Assembly: GCA_963970005.1 (NCBI GenBank)
Contig: CAXAMN010023740.1
Coordinates: 661,826-725,825, forward strand
Reading direction: 5' to 3'
DNA: 64,000 nt
Origin: Durusdinium trenchii
Lineage: Eukaryota; Sar; Dinophyceae; Suessiales; Symbiodiniaceae
Shown here: in pieces, positions 1 to 11,355 of the stretch
How positions within the stretch are numbered: position 1 is the first letter of the stretch
Layout of the letters: every line of letters starts with the position of its first letter
Program-made: the position numbers and the translations under genes
Notes under the pieces: generated by a model
The model's database searches: none
What the model saw: the letters and a program-made list of their open reading frames with translations, nothing else
What the model was told of the DNA's origin: nothing

Positions 1-45
1 ACTACAATTCCAAAGAATCCCTGTGACTACAAGGGGCACACACAC
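1..45 (+). repeat. 3' tail of hairpin-bearing dispersed repeat
   Basis: The ATCCCTGTGACTACAAGGGG hairpin followed by a CA run matches the ends of the full copies at 26360-26393, 28272-28302 and 30069-30098. It is probably the tail of an element that starts outside the window. Confidence 0.6.
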
Positions 46-345
46 ACGCCTCCCCGCAAGTTTTCCAAGCGCCAGGGGGACGCCGGGGATTTCCATGGTC
101 GGCATCCAACGAAGACACCATGGACTTCCTGTGATATGAGTCAGGGACGCCTGACTCACGTACCTGCATTTTCAAACGGAATGGCGCGAGGCTATGCCCA
201 TCGTCGATTTGAGACTTTGGCCTCATCTCCTTTTGAAGACCCCAGGCCCCCCAGGTTTCTCTTGGACCTTTCAGGATTTGGGTCTCTTAGGCTGGCGTGT
301 GGCGCCGCTATCAGTTCCGTATGCATATCCATAAGTGTGTCTGAC
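46..345 (-). repeat. Hairpin-bearing dispersed repeat, copy 1
   Basis: On the minus strand this begins with the family head (ACACACTTATGGATATGC, 325-342) and runs through the segment with the GCCAGCCTAAG block. It then reaches the conserved core GCAGGTACGT (near 157-166). Stem P2 is GAGTCAGG/CCTGACTC (138-145 with 150-157) around a four-base loop. Stem P3 is 78-85 with 100-107 (one G-U pair), preceded by the conserved GTCTTCGTT. It is non-coding. The same architecture recurs at 770-1170 and through 25.9-30.5 kb. A SINE-like or other structured-RNA-derived element is inferred. Confidence 0.7.
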
Positions 346-379
346 TACCTAGCACTCTAGAATTACTGACTACTTAGCA

Positions 380-428
380 GAAATGAATTAGATGCAATAG
401 TTAGGGAGCGGGACTTTAGTCTTATACC
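380..428 (+). repeat. Short repeat shared with 29424-29466
   Basis: The stretch ATGAATTAGATGCAATAGTT followed by an AGGGAGCGGGACTTTAGTC block recurs almost unchanged just before the third composite repeat at 29.43 kb. It therefore looks like part of the same mobile family. Confidence 0.6.
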
Positions 429-456
429 GCCGGGTAGAGTAGACTAGAAAAGGGAC

Positions 457-512
457 AACAGAGGGAAAGGCACCGACACACACAAGTGTGTCGAGTACCA
501 TTTCCCTCTGTT
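457..512. repeat. Inverted repeat / long hairpin
   Basis: AACAGAGGGAAA (457-468) pairs with TTTCCCTCTGTT (501-512). Inside it CGACACAC pairs with GTGTGTCG (474-493). Together they form a nested near-perfect hairpin of about 56 bases with no coding sequence. Confidence 0.7.
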
Positions 513-769
513 ACCCTAATTAGCGGGGGGGAGGGGTTGGGGTGTTTGGGGGTAACGAACACGTCGGGGTTCATTCTCCGTTAACCCGGCGGTTTGGATA
601 TCCGTGAAGCCCGGCGGCTTAGGTTTTTGGGAACACAGTGGTGAAACGAAAGTCCGTTAAGATAATCCAACGAGTGCAGAAAGCGGCAAAATCCATTAGT
701 GGTACTCCAGTATGAGACGGCGCCCCAGTGACGGGGATCACACTGTGCACCCACGTGGGACGGCACAGC

Positions 770-1170
770 GGCACACACTTAAACATTGGGTTTTCAGTTA
801 ACTCAGTTCCCAGGTCGAAGAAAGGTGATGGAACAGTCCAGGCGCATGAAGGTGTTTGAACAAAATGGTTTCTTCGTGACTGCAGAATTCAGCGGTGGCG
901 AAAAGAGCGGCGCGGCGCAGCTGCGGAAACCAAGGTTTTGGGGTTGGTCCCATGAAGAACCATGGAATCAAACAGAGCAAATTAGACAGCGTGGTCAAAA
1001 TTTCGAAAACTGTCGCAGGTACGTGAGTCGAGCGTCCTCGACTCATATCACAGGAAACGTGCAGCGTCTTCGTTGGTCGCTGACTGCGCGAATCCCCAGC
1101 GACCCCCTGTGATATGGATCGGACAGAAACTCTTTGGAACAGAGTGTGACACACACACACACACACATCC
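770..1170 (+). repeat. Hairpin-bearing dispersed repeat, copy 2
   Basis: After an ACACACTTA head, the core GCAGGTACGT (1016-1024) is followed by P2 GAGTCGAG/CTCGACTC (1025-1032 with 1037-1044, loop CGTC) and an ATATCAC linker. GTCTTCGTT comes next, then P3 GGTCGCTG/CAGCGACC (1075-1082 with 1097-1104). The copy ends in a GTGACACAC run (1145-1167). The stem sequences differ from copy 1 but pairing is kept. Confidence 0.7.
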
Positions 1171-2533
1171 TGGGCCTGCCTTAATGGGGCGAGAATGTTG
1201 GCTTGCGTCAGCAGGATGTGATAGACCCCGTAATGAACTCAAGGGCCCACCGGTCTGTTGCATGCTGTTGGGTCGCGTGGCAGATGCCTCTGATGCCGAG
1301 GAAGGCGTTGGTAGCCAAGATGAACGCTCAAGGAAGAACAAGCTCTCCCGAAAGACTCAGAGAGTCCGACAGCCTGGGGAGCTTGAGTCGTTTCGCTCTT
1401 TGCACATGTCCGATGCCACATTTCAACAGTCTTAGTAGTCTTGGAGAGGCGGTCCGCTTGTGTGAAATCAGTCTTGGAGTTTCGAGCTATGTTGGATCAA
1501 TGTTGGATCATCCGCTGTTTGGAGAGGCGATCCGCTTCGAGTTCCAAGACTTCTTCAAGGAGCATCGGAGCTTGGCCCAGCTCTTTGAGAACCTCGGCTT
1601 TGCACTTGAGCTTGGCTGACCTGGAGAAAAAACATTGAATCTTGAAGAACTGCTGTTTGCAATAACCGAACCAATCTAAATCTGGTTGAAGCTGCGTGCC
1701 AAACGTGCCCAAACGCCGCTTTCGGATTGCCACTTCAAGCGAAGCTCTATGGCCCTCAGTGCGAACGTCTCGTGCCACTAGAACGGCCCAACCATCTTAG
1801 CCAACCCAAAACGCCGCGCCAAAACAACCCATCCAAAACGACGCGAAAAACAGCAAATTCCAATGAAAGCGACGCTGGAAAACACCAAGAAACAACATGA
1901 ACCAACCTCACCACTACAACAGTCCTCTGAACCCGCCCATATTACACTATTTCTGCACAACTGGTCCCTGAAGTGTTCGGCTCACTGCCAAACGTCTCCG
2001 GTGTCGCCACAGTATTGACCAATCTACTTTCAGCGAGAAAATGGTCCCCAGGAGACACGCTCAGTGCAAAACATCGCTGTCTGACGCCAGTAAACAGTCT
2101 ATGTCCAAGCCCCTCTCCCGAGCTTGTCAGTCAGCCTGAAACCAGTCTCAAGGCCACTGCCACAAGTGCCAAACATGGCTTTCTGTCGCTGATTGAAGTC
2201 TCTCTGACCCCACCATTGAGCCTGCGGACTCCCGAAAAGAGCAAGCTGATGGTTCACTGAGGAAGATCATTTCATGTTCGTTGGCTGTTCTCTTGCTGTT
2301 CTTGTTTCTTTGGCCTGAGGAGTGAGTCGGAAGATGAGATCCCCTGGTACCGAAGTCTGGGGCAAGCAGTGGTGGAAAATTACTTCTTTGAGCGGCTTGG
2401 CAGTCCTTTGAGCGCACTCGGTGCAAAAAACACGTTGGACAGTTGGGCAACTGACATCATTGATGAAGCCTCTTTCAACACGAATTATCAAGCCTGGGAA
2501 GATTGGAAGATTGATAAATTCGACCAAACTTAG
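1171..2533. other. No recognised gene
   Basis: Open frames here (for example 1203-1619 on +) show no recognisable domain. A loosely repeated motif (TTGGAGAGGCGGTCCGCTT near 1441 and TTGGAGAGGCGATCCGCTT near 1519) indicates a local duplication. The stretch may be upstream sequence or unrecognised 5' exons of the channel gene that follows. Confidence 0.4.
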
Positions 2534-2664
2534 AGAACAGCAGCAAGAGCTCCTCCAGACCCAGCTCGTTCCCGCACTCGTTAGGAAGGGCATCGGGATC
2601 ATCATTGTCATCAACTCCATTATGCTTGGGATTGAAACGGAGCTCGCGATACAGAGTCTTGGGT
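2534..2664 (+). CDS. Channel exon: segment S1
   Basis: Encodes a polar Gln-rich stretch, then the hydrophobic helix [19 protein letters not shown], typical of S1 in this superfamily. A possible acceptor AG lies at 2532-2533 and a GTGAAA donor at 2665. The frame stays open upstream to 2421, so the 5' border is uncertain. Confidence 0.6.
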
Positions 2665-5600
2665 GAAAGATGAGTTCTTTCAAGTTTCCGAGAATATGTT
2701 TTTTCGGCGAATGTGTTGGAGGAGTTGGACGGTTCTTTTCACAGATGCACTGCAACTCTATATGTACTGCAACTCCAGACGGACTACAATTGACATCAAG
2801 TAGATCCATACAGCTCAACGAACTCGTTCAGCAGTTAGTGCAAAAATCTTTGAACATAGTCAAGAAAGTTGTCCACACCTTGCTGCGCTCCTGCGCATCA
2901 ACACCTCTGGTGAGCTACTCTTCACAAGTTGGTGGTTCTCAGTCCATTCTTCGTTGATGAAGCGTGTAAGGAACAAACCCACTGCATGGTGCCGGGCTCA
3001 GACCTTCAGGCTGCAGATCAAGTAGACTCAATCGTGGACTTGAGTAGCTCAGGGTCTGACCTTGTAGTGCTAAAGTGCTCGAGCTCTCCATGCGCGTCCT
3101 GGGCACTCTTACTTTACCATTGAATACCTTTGGCTTTTTACTAATTTCTTCTCATTTCTCTTTTTGCCAGTCTGAGTCTTTCTGCTTCCAGGGTGTCTTT
3201 TAAAGGCTGTGTGCGGGTCCCTACACGCTTGGCCACGCTTGCTGAGGCCAGCAGACCTGGAGACTTGGAGCAAGAGGGGACCAAATGAAGACTTTACCAA
3301 AGGGCCTTGGGCTGTTTGATGGGTGAGTGATCAAAGGATGGATGGGGATGATGATAAGATAAGTATATATAGGTCTATTTAATTAGTTTGGAATCTTTGA
3401 TGTTTTCCAGCTTGAATCGCCCTAACGGTTCTGCTGCTCACAGCTTTTGCATGAACACTTGCTAAGATTCTACACGTAGTGGTTGATTCCGACTTTCACT
3501 CCATCTTGTGAGCGCATTGCTAGTGCTCAACTGAAACATCCTTGCTTTTAGGGTCTTACCGTTTTCCCTTGAACTATGCATCCAAAAGGATTCCAGTGGA
3601 AGAGCCAGAAAAAAATCTCTTGCAAGTGGGGTCTACATTCTGCAAGTGCCTCCTGCACAGGGTGTTTAGTTGGCCGCTACTTACTTGCAAGTCCATGTCA
3701 GCAGAGTGTCAAAGACATGCACTCCATTTCTCCTTGATCGCACGGATCGATGCGGTGCGCGAAATCCCTTGTGCTGAAGGAATACATGTTCATGGCGATC
3801 TACACGGTTGAGCTCATTCTTCATCTCATGGCCTATGGCTTCCGAAAATGCTTCACCGATGGGTGGTTCGTCTTTGATGCGATTCTAGCCCCTTGGGCAG
3901 CAGACTCTGGTCAGCTCAAGCTTGGTCGGTGCATCGGAAGCAAGCTCAATCACTCATACTTCAAGAACCCTAAAGTTTACGCTTCTTACTCTGTTCGAAC
4001 ATGACACTTGCGGTCTACAGCGGATCGGATTGACACGTCCATTTTGCCTGGCAGGTACAGCACGGTCAGATTTCCACACCCGTTTAAAATTAAAGTGCTT
4101 ATAAGGCTTTCAGGTGTGGAAATCTGACCGCAACTTAGGCGTCGACATGTTGCACGTAGGATTCTACGGGGAAAGGGTTTGTCCCGTTTTAGAAGTCAAG
4201 AAGCGCAACTTTCGGCACCCCAGTGTACATGACACTTCTAAAGATGTTCTAGTGTGTGATGTGTGTGGCCCAGGTGTGACGGGCCGCTTCCTTTCACATT
4301 GAGACGTCTCACCAAAAGTCGAACCCCAAAGCCATGCTGTATGGTAAAAGCAAGGTGGTGTGCTGTAGCCAGGTCTTTGTGGCCTATGCTGGAAAGCTGA
4401 TGCCTTTGATTTTGGGTGCAACAGCAGGAGCAGCAAATGCACATGTGACACGGCCCAAGTTCAAAACGATCAGGGATGGACATAGGTGGAAAAGTATTCG
4501 GGTTTATAGAGGAACATTCAGATATTATCAGATATTTACCAGACATTGCTTTCCTCTTCACACAAGCTGATGTCAAGCGTCATCATGTATGATCCTAATG
4601 AACCAACAACCTCTCGAGGCCTGGAAAAGCTAGCTTCCCACGCCTTTGCACTGAGTGGAGCCTCAATTCTGTCTCCAGGAGGTGTCGTAGACCAGATCAT
4701 GGTGGTGCGAATGCTGCGCATCCTGCGACTCGCACGAGCCTTGCGCGTGGTGAAGCAGCTCCCTGGCCGCGTTCGTCGCCGCCATCCGCGGACGTGTTTG
4801 GGACTTATTTTCTTTACCGAAGTTCTGTGAGGATCAGATGATACAATGCAGTATGTAATAATATAGTTGAAACAGAGACGCAACAGTTCGCCAGGAATGC
4901 GAAAAGCAGGTGTTCCCAGGTTGTGAGACAATCTCACCATCAAATCGGCCAAATGTAAAGGGTCCATGCCTCGCAGGTCCAAGCCTCTGAATCGCCTGCC
5001 TCTGAGGTTTGGCACGGTTTGGAAGTTGGTCCGTGGACTGCTCACCTCCTTCGATGCAGCTGGCCTATTCAAATAGGGCAGGTTAGAGCTGAGAGCTGAA
5101 ATGTCTATTGCTGATATTTCATTAAGTTCACTGCCAGTCTCCAAGTTCTTTTTGTTTGTGTTGCTGGTTTTACGCCTGATAGATCCTGATAGGGGATCCA
5201 CCTAGACAGACTGACGAACTTCATTGGGAGAAGTCTACTGTATGATGCCGTCTCCACTGTTCTTTTGCATTGCAACTGTTGGCTTTGCTTCGAGTCTTCG
5301 GGACCTGGCCAAGGTCATGGCCTCATCCTTTGTCCTGGTTGCTCACCCAGCTTCCGGGTTCGTTGCTTCAGAGTTCAAGTTGTCAAGGGACAGCTCCAAA
5401 ACGAACTGGTGCTCAGGTCATTTTGATGCTCTACATCTTTGCTTGTCTGGGGCATCTTGGCAGAAAAGAACTGGACCATTGAGGCATGTTCATGCCGCAC
5501 TGAAGAACTTGTCGCTAGCACGCCACAGCTCCAGCACATGCAGCACATGTTGGATCCTATTGACATGGGTGCAAGGGCATTTGACTGCCCTCTTTTCCGA

Positions 5601-8600
5601 GGATGGAGCTCATCGGTGGAGATGAAGAGCTTAAGCTGAATCCAGTCGCTCAGCAACAGGGATGGGGCACTGGGTGTAGTTGCCATGAACGTCGCACCCC
5701 CATGTCCGTAGCTGACATCGCACTTTAAGGTCGAACAGAGTGATGCCATGGGTTTTGTTCTGCCTCTAATGTGGTCTGAGTTTGCAGAACGATGTTACTT
5801 CACCTCCTCAGTTCCTTGCATCGGAGCATCGGAGCATCAGAGCCTGAGAATGTTGGATTTCATGATCCGTCCCCATTGACTTGAGTGCATCAAACATAAA
5901 GCCTACTCAAGCTATCTAGTTATGGTCTGACTCCTCATAGATTCTTCTGTTCTGAGCTTCAGTGTGTCAAGCAAAGAAGTTTAGAGGCTTAGAGGGTCCG
6001 TCCGCCACATATCTGCGTTTCCAGGCTACCATGAAGCAAGCTGAAGATTTTGAGGAAGCTTGGAAAGCCCTATTGCAACTCAGCCTAAAAAGCTGTTAAG
6101 CAGGCACAAGGCTGAGAAACTGATGCTGATCACTGAGGTGGAGTAGTAGTAGTAGATACATGCAGCAACCAGACAAGGGTTCATTGAGAGCTCTTCAAAA
6201 TCAAAGACACAGTTCCGCTATGGCCACTATGGAAAGAATAGTTCGTTTTGAGCATTGTTTGGCATGGCCAAGAAGGATACTGTACACAGACAAATGATGC
6301 AAGCGTTTGTTGGGGGCAGCGAACAAGTGTTTGAAATTGATACTGATTTGATATGATTTATGTAATACTATTTGAATGATTTGCCGAGGACGCTTTTCCA
6401 GTAGCTTGGTCGCGCTTGAGGATACTTGAGGCAGCCCGGACCACACATATCAGCACTTAGTCACACTCACTTTAAGTCCCCGCGTACTTGGCATGGCATT
6501 GTCCTACAATCAAACTAGTAGACTCGTTTTTGCATTGCTGGAAGTTCCCAGGTTTGTGACTTTGGACTCCACCCCTGCTGTCTATGCAACTCGGAGCTGA
6601 ACATGGGTGATTTCTGGAGCAGTCGATCTAGTCTTGGCGAGGCCCACGTCCAAACCCTGAACCGATTTCCATGGCATTGAAAGAACAACAGGATCAAGAA
6701 CTCATTTGATCATACAAGTCATGTGATCATACATGATAAAATTATATCATGTGATATTTGACCCTTTTGATCCTTTTGATTTGTCCACTGCGGCACGGTA
6801 CTCAAACCCAGGGATGGGCCCGCTAGGCCTTGGTCGATGGGTGAAACCCCGCGCTGGGGGGGGCCTCAGGTGCCATTGATCAATGCCAAGCCCGTGCTGG
6901 CACCCTACTTCCTCACCTTATTGCTGTCTGTAGGCCACGGGGCCGTGCCAGCAGAGTGTGAAGTTCCATGAGATGCCGCCACGAGGTTTTTTTGAGATCT
7001 TTGGATCAATGATGATGGAGCAAAGCTCAATCGATCCCAAATTAGTTCTCTCATTCTCTCGAGATGCGTTGATCCCCTTGCATTGCTTTTCAAACAGGAC
7101 CTGCAAAACTTTCGGAAGCCGCCTCTGGGTGGGACAGGAAGACAAACCATCGGATTTTCTCAGCTTGAACGATCAGACAGGTATAGCGCTGATGAACTTG
7201 GTCACAGCGTCGATTGTTGAAGCATCACTGCAAAGTTCAGAGATGGACAGACAGGAAAAGAAGGCAGGGATTTCGTTGTTTTGCTTTATTGATTCAGACC
7301 GTTCCCAACATTGGTTGGACCATCCTTGAAGTGTTTCCCGCCAGCCTGTTGCAGTTCATATTGGAGCACAGGTAGTTCATGCTTCAAAGGCGGATCACCG
7401 AGCCAACTGAGCAAGCATGTGAGTGGAACCCTTGCCAGTGAACAATGGACCTTTCCATTTTGAACTAGAATCTTGAATGTATGTAATGCAATGCCATGGA
7501 ATGTGATGTGATGTGATGTAATGTATATAATGTGTTGGGTATGTAATGTAGTGGTATGTTATGTGCGTCATGTAATGTAGGGTAACATAATGTAATGGTG
7601 TGTAAAGGTATGCATTGGTAGGTATTGGTATATATTGGTACATATTGGTATGTATTGGTATGGATGGATGGATGGGTGGGTGGGTGGGTGGGTGGATGGA
7701 CGGACGGACGGACGGACGGACGGATGGATGGGTTGGATGTTGGTGTGTTGGTATGTTGGTATGTATGTATGTTCTGTTCTGTTATGTTATGTAAGGTTTT
7801 GTTATATTATGGTATGTTGAAAGTTGCGCATGTTATGTATGCTATGCATGCTATATATATATATGTTATGTAGGTTATGTCAAGTTATGTTATGGTATGT
7901 AATGCATGTTATTTGTGTAATGTTCTGTGATGTAATGCACTATCATGATTACTGTATATTGTATTGTTTTTAACACTATATATAGTAGTATAATGTGAAT
8001 GATATAATCAAATATATATATATATAATGTATGGATGTAAAACCACACATTGTTTTGCTTTGTGTCCATGACGAAGCACTGGTGGGTTTGGGCACAGCTC
8101 CAAAGATTTGGTTGAATTGACAGGAGCGGTTGAGACAAGATATGGTGAGATCTATACCGGTCCCATGGCAGCAAGTTGTCGGTAACTGTTCAGACTGTTG
8201 AGAGCCTCAAGAATGGTTAGTTGGGCCAAGTCCTCCTTTTCTCATTGTCTATCCTGAATGTAATCACAGCAGATCAGATGAACAATCCTTCGTCAGCACA
8301 ATGCATTGGGGTTCAAGTGTTGTGGATACAGACTTGCAGGACATATTATGAGGAAATGCAACATGGGAATTGGCAAAAGATACCTGTGAGCCAAGGTTCT
8401 CATGCAGCTCTTCCGTGAGCTGGATGTGGACCAGAATGGCAAGGCAGCCACAGCTGTGCAATGTCTTATAGGAAGCAAATCAATGGAATGAACATGTCCA
8501 TGCTATCATGTTTGCTAAATTCAAACCAAATCTGTACTAGGGATGGTCGCTCGTGGCTCACCTTTTGCAACTTCTGTCAGATTTCCTTGGATGAAGTGGA

Positions 8601-9250
8601 GCAATTCGACATCACAATACTTCCTCCGCCCTTGGGCAGCAGATTAGTTGTGCTCCAGCCATTTGACCAAAAAGCCGGAGTAGCCGATTGAACGACTCAA
8701 AGGGACGGAGTCGATGGAGACAAAGTTTGCGTTTGGCTCATCGAACGACACATCGAAGTCTTCTGCACTGAGAGGATAGCTTCATATAGCTTCGGTACTT
8801 TGGAACGATGCCAGCAGGTGTCAATGCACTTTCTCAATCTTTCTTATGGGTGTTTGCAGTTTCAGAAAGACACTAAAGCTAAGAAGCAACTGTTGGCTTC
8901 AGGGTCTTGCGAGATAACATCAGCGCGGACAACATGGCCGACCTCTTTGGAGTGCTCGACGTTGATGGAGGTGACTGCTAAGTGGTGGAGGAATACGCCA
9001 AAGACACGTAGTGTGACGCTAACAAGAGGCATGCCGGATTTATAGACAGTTTGTGTCGCAAGGCAACTCCGTAGGAATGTCAAGATGGCCATTATGTGCT
9101 TGGCACCTTCCTTTTCTGCTTTTGCCCCTGTGAAACATAAGAGTTCGGATGTTTGATTGCTGCTGCTTGTCACTCCGGGTGGGCTCGCATCAGCTGGCGA
9201 ATTGGACATGAAAGAGTTTGTTGGCGGTCTTCTACAACTTTGGCTGATGG
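2534..9250 (+). CDS. Voltage-gated cation channel with C-terminal EF-hands (multi-exon)
   Basis: Scattered + strand exons reproduce, in the right order, a six-transmembrane channel domain followed by a calmodulin-like EF-hand pair. S1 is at 2534-2664, S2 and the start of S3 at 3780-3888, the arginine-rich S4 at 4679-4757, S5 at 5295-5467, the S6 end ([16 protein letters not shown]) at 7181-7263, EF-hand 1 at 8396-8612 and EF-hand 2 at 8903-9240. The pore loop and selectivity filter were not identified, so permeant ion is unknown; the one-domain layout resembles protist and bacterial-type Na/Ca channels. The EF-hands suggest gating by intracellular calcium at a cellular membrane. Three introns are fixed by codon continuity: 5338-5416 (GT-AG), 8444-8580 (GC-AG) and 8971-9193 (GT-AG). 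The start codon, some exons and the 3' end are not resolved, and decay cannot be excluded. Confidence 0.8.
3780..3888 (+). CDS. Channel exon: segment S2 and start of S3
   Basis: [20 protein letters not shown] followed by a [10 protein letters not shown] stretch matches S2 (with its intramembrane acidic residue) and the conserved W..FD start of S3. The acceptor AAG|GAA at 3779/3780 fits the AG|G rule. The 3' border is approximate. Confidence 0.7.
4063..4130. repeat. Perfect 18-bp inverted repeat in channel intron
   Basis: CGGTCAGATTTCCACACC (4063-4080) is the exact complement of GGTGTGGAAATCTGACCG (4113-4130), with a 32-base A/T-rich spacer. It is preceded by GGCAGGTAC (4050-4058), which resembles the core opening of the hairpin-bearing repeat family. 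Confidence 0.8.
4679..4757 (+). CDS. Channel exon: voltage-sensor S4
   Basis: [17 protein letters not shown] carries arginines at every third position, the hallmark of a voltage sensor. The acceptor is CTCCAG|GAGG. The donor side is uncertain (GC near 4758-4761 is possible). Confidence 0.75.
5295..5467 (+). CDS. Channel exons: S4-S5 linker and S5, split by intron 5338-5416
   Basis: [15 protein letters not shown] (to 5337) joins [14 protein letters not shown] (from 5417) across a GT-AG intron of 79 bases, giving one continuous S5 helix. The intron position matches that in the second channel (donor after 25058). Confidence 0.7.
5470..7180. other. Channel intronic region, pore exon not found
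   Basis: This lies between S5 and S6, where the pore loop must be encoded, but no convincing pore-helix or filter sequence was found. Weak candidates ([12 protein letters not shown] near 6990 and CKTFGSRLW near 7105) were not accepted. A (GTA)n run lies at 6144-6156 and an AT-rich palindrome near 6732-6752. Confidence 0.4.
7181..7263 (+). CDS. Channel exon: S6 end
   Basis: [17 protein letters not shown] followed by a charged helix matches the conserved S6 exit (NLVTAVIVE...) of dinoflagellate channels. The acceptor is CAG|GT at 7180/7181. AAG|GCAGGG at 7263/7264 is a plausible GC donor. Confidence 0.7.
7485..8030. repeat. Microsatellite-rich intron segment
   Basis: Consecutive simple repeats: (TGTGA/TGTAA)n from 7500, (GGAT)n, (GGGT)n and (GGAC)n at about 7658-7735, (TATG/TGTT)n, and (TA)n near 7855-7866 and 8010-8026. 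Long open frames here are repeat artefacts. Confidence 0.85.
8396..8612 (+). CDS. Channel exons: EF-hand 1, split by GC-AG intron 8444-8580
   Basis: [16 protein letters not shown] ends at 8443 and [10 protein letters not shown] resumes at 8581. Joined, they give a complete 12-residue loop with D1, D3, N5, K7, S9 and E12. The donor is AAG|GCAGCC, a non-canonical GC donor. The 3' border (8612) is approximate. Confidence 0.8.
8903..9240 (+). CDS. Channel exons: EF-hand 2, split by intron 8971-9193
   Basis: [18 protein letters not shown] (to 8970) continues as a [16 protein letters not shown] stretch from 9194, the junction codon giving Ala. The rebuilt loop is [12 protein letters not shown], a canonical EF-hand ending in Glu-12. 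The 3' border is approximate. Confidence 0.85.
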
Positions 9251-11009
9251 ATGTGACTTGGACTGAGCCATGGAAGAATGAAGCTAAAAGCTACTCGTCC
9301 ACGTGCACTACATACCATCTCTGAATTAGTTTAGGACCGTACTGCTGAAACTGGGGTACTAAGGGACATCAGCAAGTGAGCCACATGGGTTTGAACACAA
9401 AAGCCTTTTGACGCCCTCCAGATTGCGTTCACTGTTGTCCAAGTGGCTCGATTCAAACATTACACCTTTGTTTTACCATGGGCAATTCCGGACTGTTTGC
9501 GACACTCCCAGGTGCCCATCACCACGCTCCAGATCCTGTTGCTTGGTATTCATAGTGGGGAACTCACCAAAGTTAACCAGAGCTATACATGCAGACTTTC
9601 TTTCAGGTTCCCAAAGACATGGAACTTCGTTCTGACAGTATAGGACAAGTCGGAGAAAAGAGATAGCATGAAAGAGATCAGATACAGTAGCTAATTTGTG
9701 CCAGTGTTTCACGCAGCAAGAGTATAGAGGTGAGGTTGGTGAGGCGCCCATTTTTGCGATCGCACTTTTTGCTGACTTCTCGTGAGGAAGTTCAGCCGGA
9801 TGAACCGACAGTGCCTTGGCGGAAGTGGCATGCGCACGCAAGATATCTTCCCATGGTTGATTGGACATACCTGGTGTCGTGTCACAACTACGAGCAGAAG
9901 CAACAAGCGACAGTCCTAACCACATTTTTTTTTAAATCATGGCACAGATCAGACGATCAGCCTAGGATTATAGATTCAGCTTCTAGATCTTCTAGAAAGT
10001 TTTTGTCGCAGCTTTGAGATACCATCAACTGTAAATAGCAAGATAGTTTTCCACCCTGGGTAGTGTAGGACTTCTTCCAGAAACCTGCCTGCAGGAAGAC
10101 CGTCGAATTCTTCACTAGCACCATGCAGAGGAGATCTGTGTCTTCCTTATCTCAAGAATCCTTGGATCTTTTCTTGAGTAGCAGCTCAGATTAGCCAAAC
10201 CCCTCACCCGAGTCTTTTAGCTGCGAGATGAGTGGCAGGATAGGCGAGATGAGCGGCGTGCTCCATGAGCTGCAAGGGGACGTGGCGAAGAGTCACGTCC
10301 AAGACACGAGGCGATGGGCGAGATGAGAGTCCCAGGATGGGTCCTACAGCCTGGAATGAACGAATCTGCTCTTTTCACGATCCAGGCATCGGTCTCAAGT
10401 GTCTCTGTTGAACCATTCGATTCTTTGTTCAAATGCTTCGATTGGGAGATATTGGGAGATATTTTGGAGGTTTCTGCTTAGTTCGCTGCGGTTCCCAAGT
10501 TCAGGTCGTCTTCCGTTGTTCGGCCAAAGGTACTACTGTATATGACAGTCAGGAAAAGGAAAGCTACGCGGAAAGGAAAGGGAACGAAAGCAGTGCTGCA
10601 GTCATGATCGCCAAGACCCATATTTCAATCCCGTAAAGCTGAATATTTCACCACAAGATCCGAAGAAGAGGCGACCAGTTTCGTGTGACCGGTCACTTCC
10701 CAATCGATGTTGTTTCCGGTTTGTTTTGGGGGTTTGTCTCAAGGATCCGGTCTGTTCGGAGAAAGACTCCAAGCCTATGGGGCTCAAACATACTCAAAGA
10801 ACATCACAGCTCACTCCAAATTTCAGTTCCGTTCTGCAGGTTTTAGGGCCCATCGTCGCATGAGAGGCGGGGCTGGCATGGATTGCATGGGCATGGGTAA
10901 GCGTCCATTTTTAAGATACCAGTGGATGACAATAGTTGGCTCTGGGGGCAGCATCCCATCATTATTTTTCCCCAGATAGCGACAGCTATGGGGTTCTTAC
11001 TTCAAATTA
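9251..11009. other. No recognised gene
   Basis: Several modest open frames occur on both strands (the largest is minus 9473-9925). None shows a recognisable domain, codon pattern or splice continuity. Confidence 0.4.
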
Positions 11010-11355
11010 CAATGAGCTGGCTGTGCGCGTAGTGGAGACAGGGTGCCGGTGCTGGGTGCCAGTGCTGGCAGTGAGCTGGCTGTGCGCGTGGTGGCAACAG
11101 GGTGCCGGTGCTGCATACCCGTGCTGGCTGTGCGCGTGGTGGAAAGAGGGTGCCGGGTGCTGGGTGCTGGTGCTGGGTGCTGTGAGCTGGCTGTGCGCGT
11201 GGTGGAAACAGGGTGCCGGTGCTGGGTGCCCGTGCTGGCTGTGCGTGTGGTGGAAAGAGGGTGCTGGTGCTGGGTGCTGGTGCTGGATGTGCGCGTGGCG
11301 GAGACAGGGTGCCGGTGCTGGGGTGCTGATGCTGGCTGTGCGCCTGGTGGGACAG
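11010..11355. repeat. GC-rich minisatellite
   Basis: About seven imperfect copies of a roughly 50-base unit built from GGCTGTGCGCGTGGTGGA, an ACAGGGTGCCGGTGCTGGG segment and GTGCTGGC, with length variation between copies. The period keeps several frames open on both strands (to 157 codons), but these encode only the repeat. Confidence 0.85.

Noticed and set aside
7395..7873. Tyr/His/Ile- and Trp/Gly/Asp-rich frames
   Set aside because: Microsatellite translations within the channel intron.
9473..9925. 150-codon minus frame
   Set aside because: Ordinary composition but no recognisable motif, no splice partner, and opposite to the direction of all host genes.
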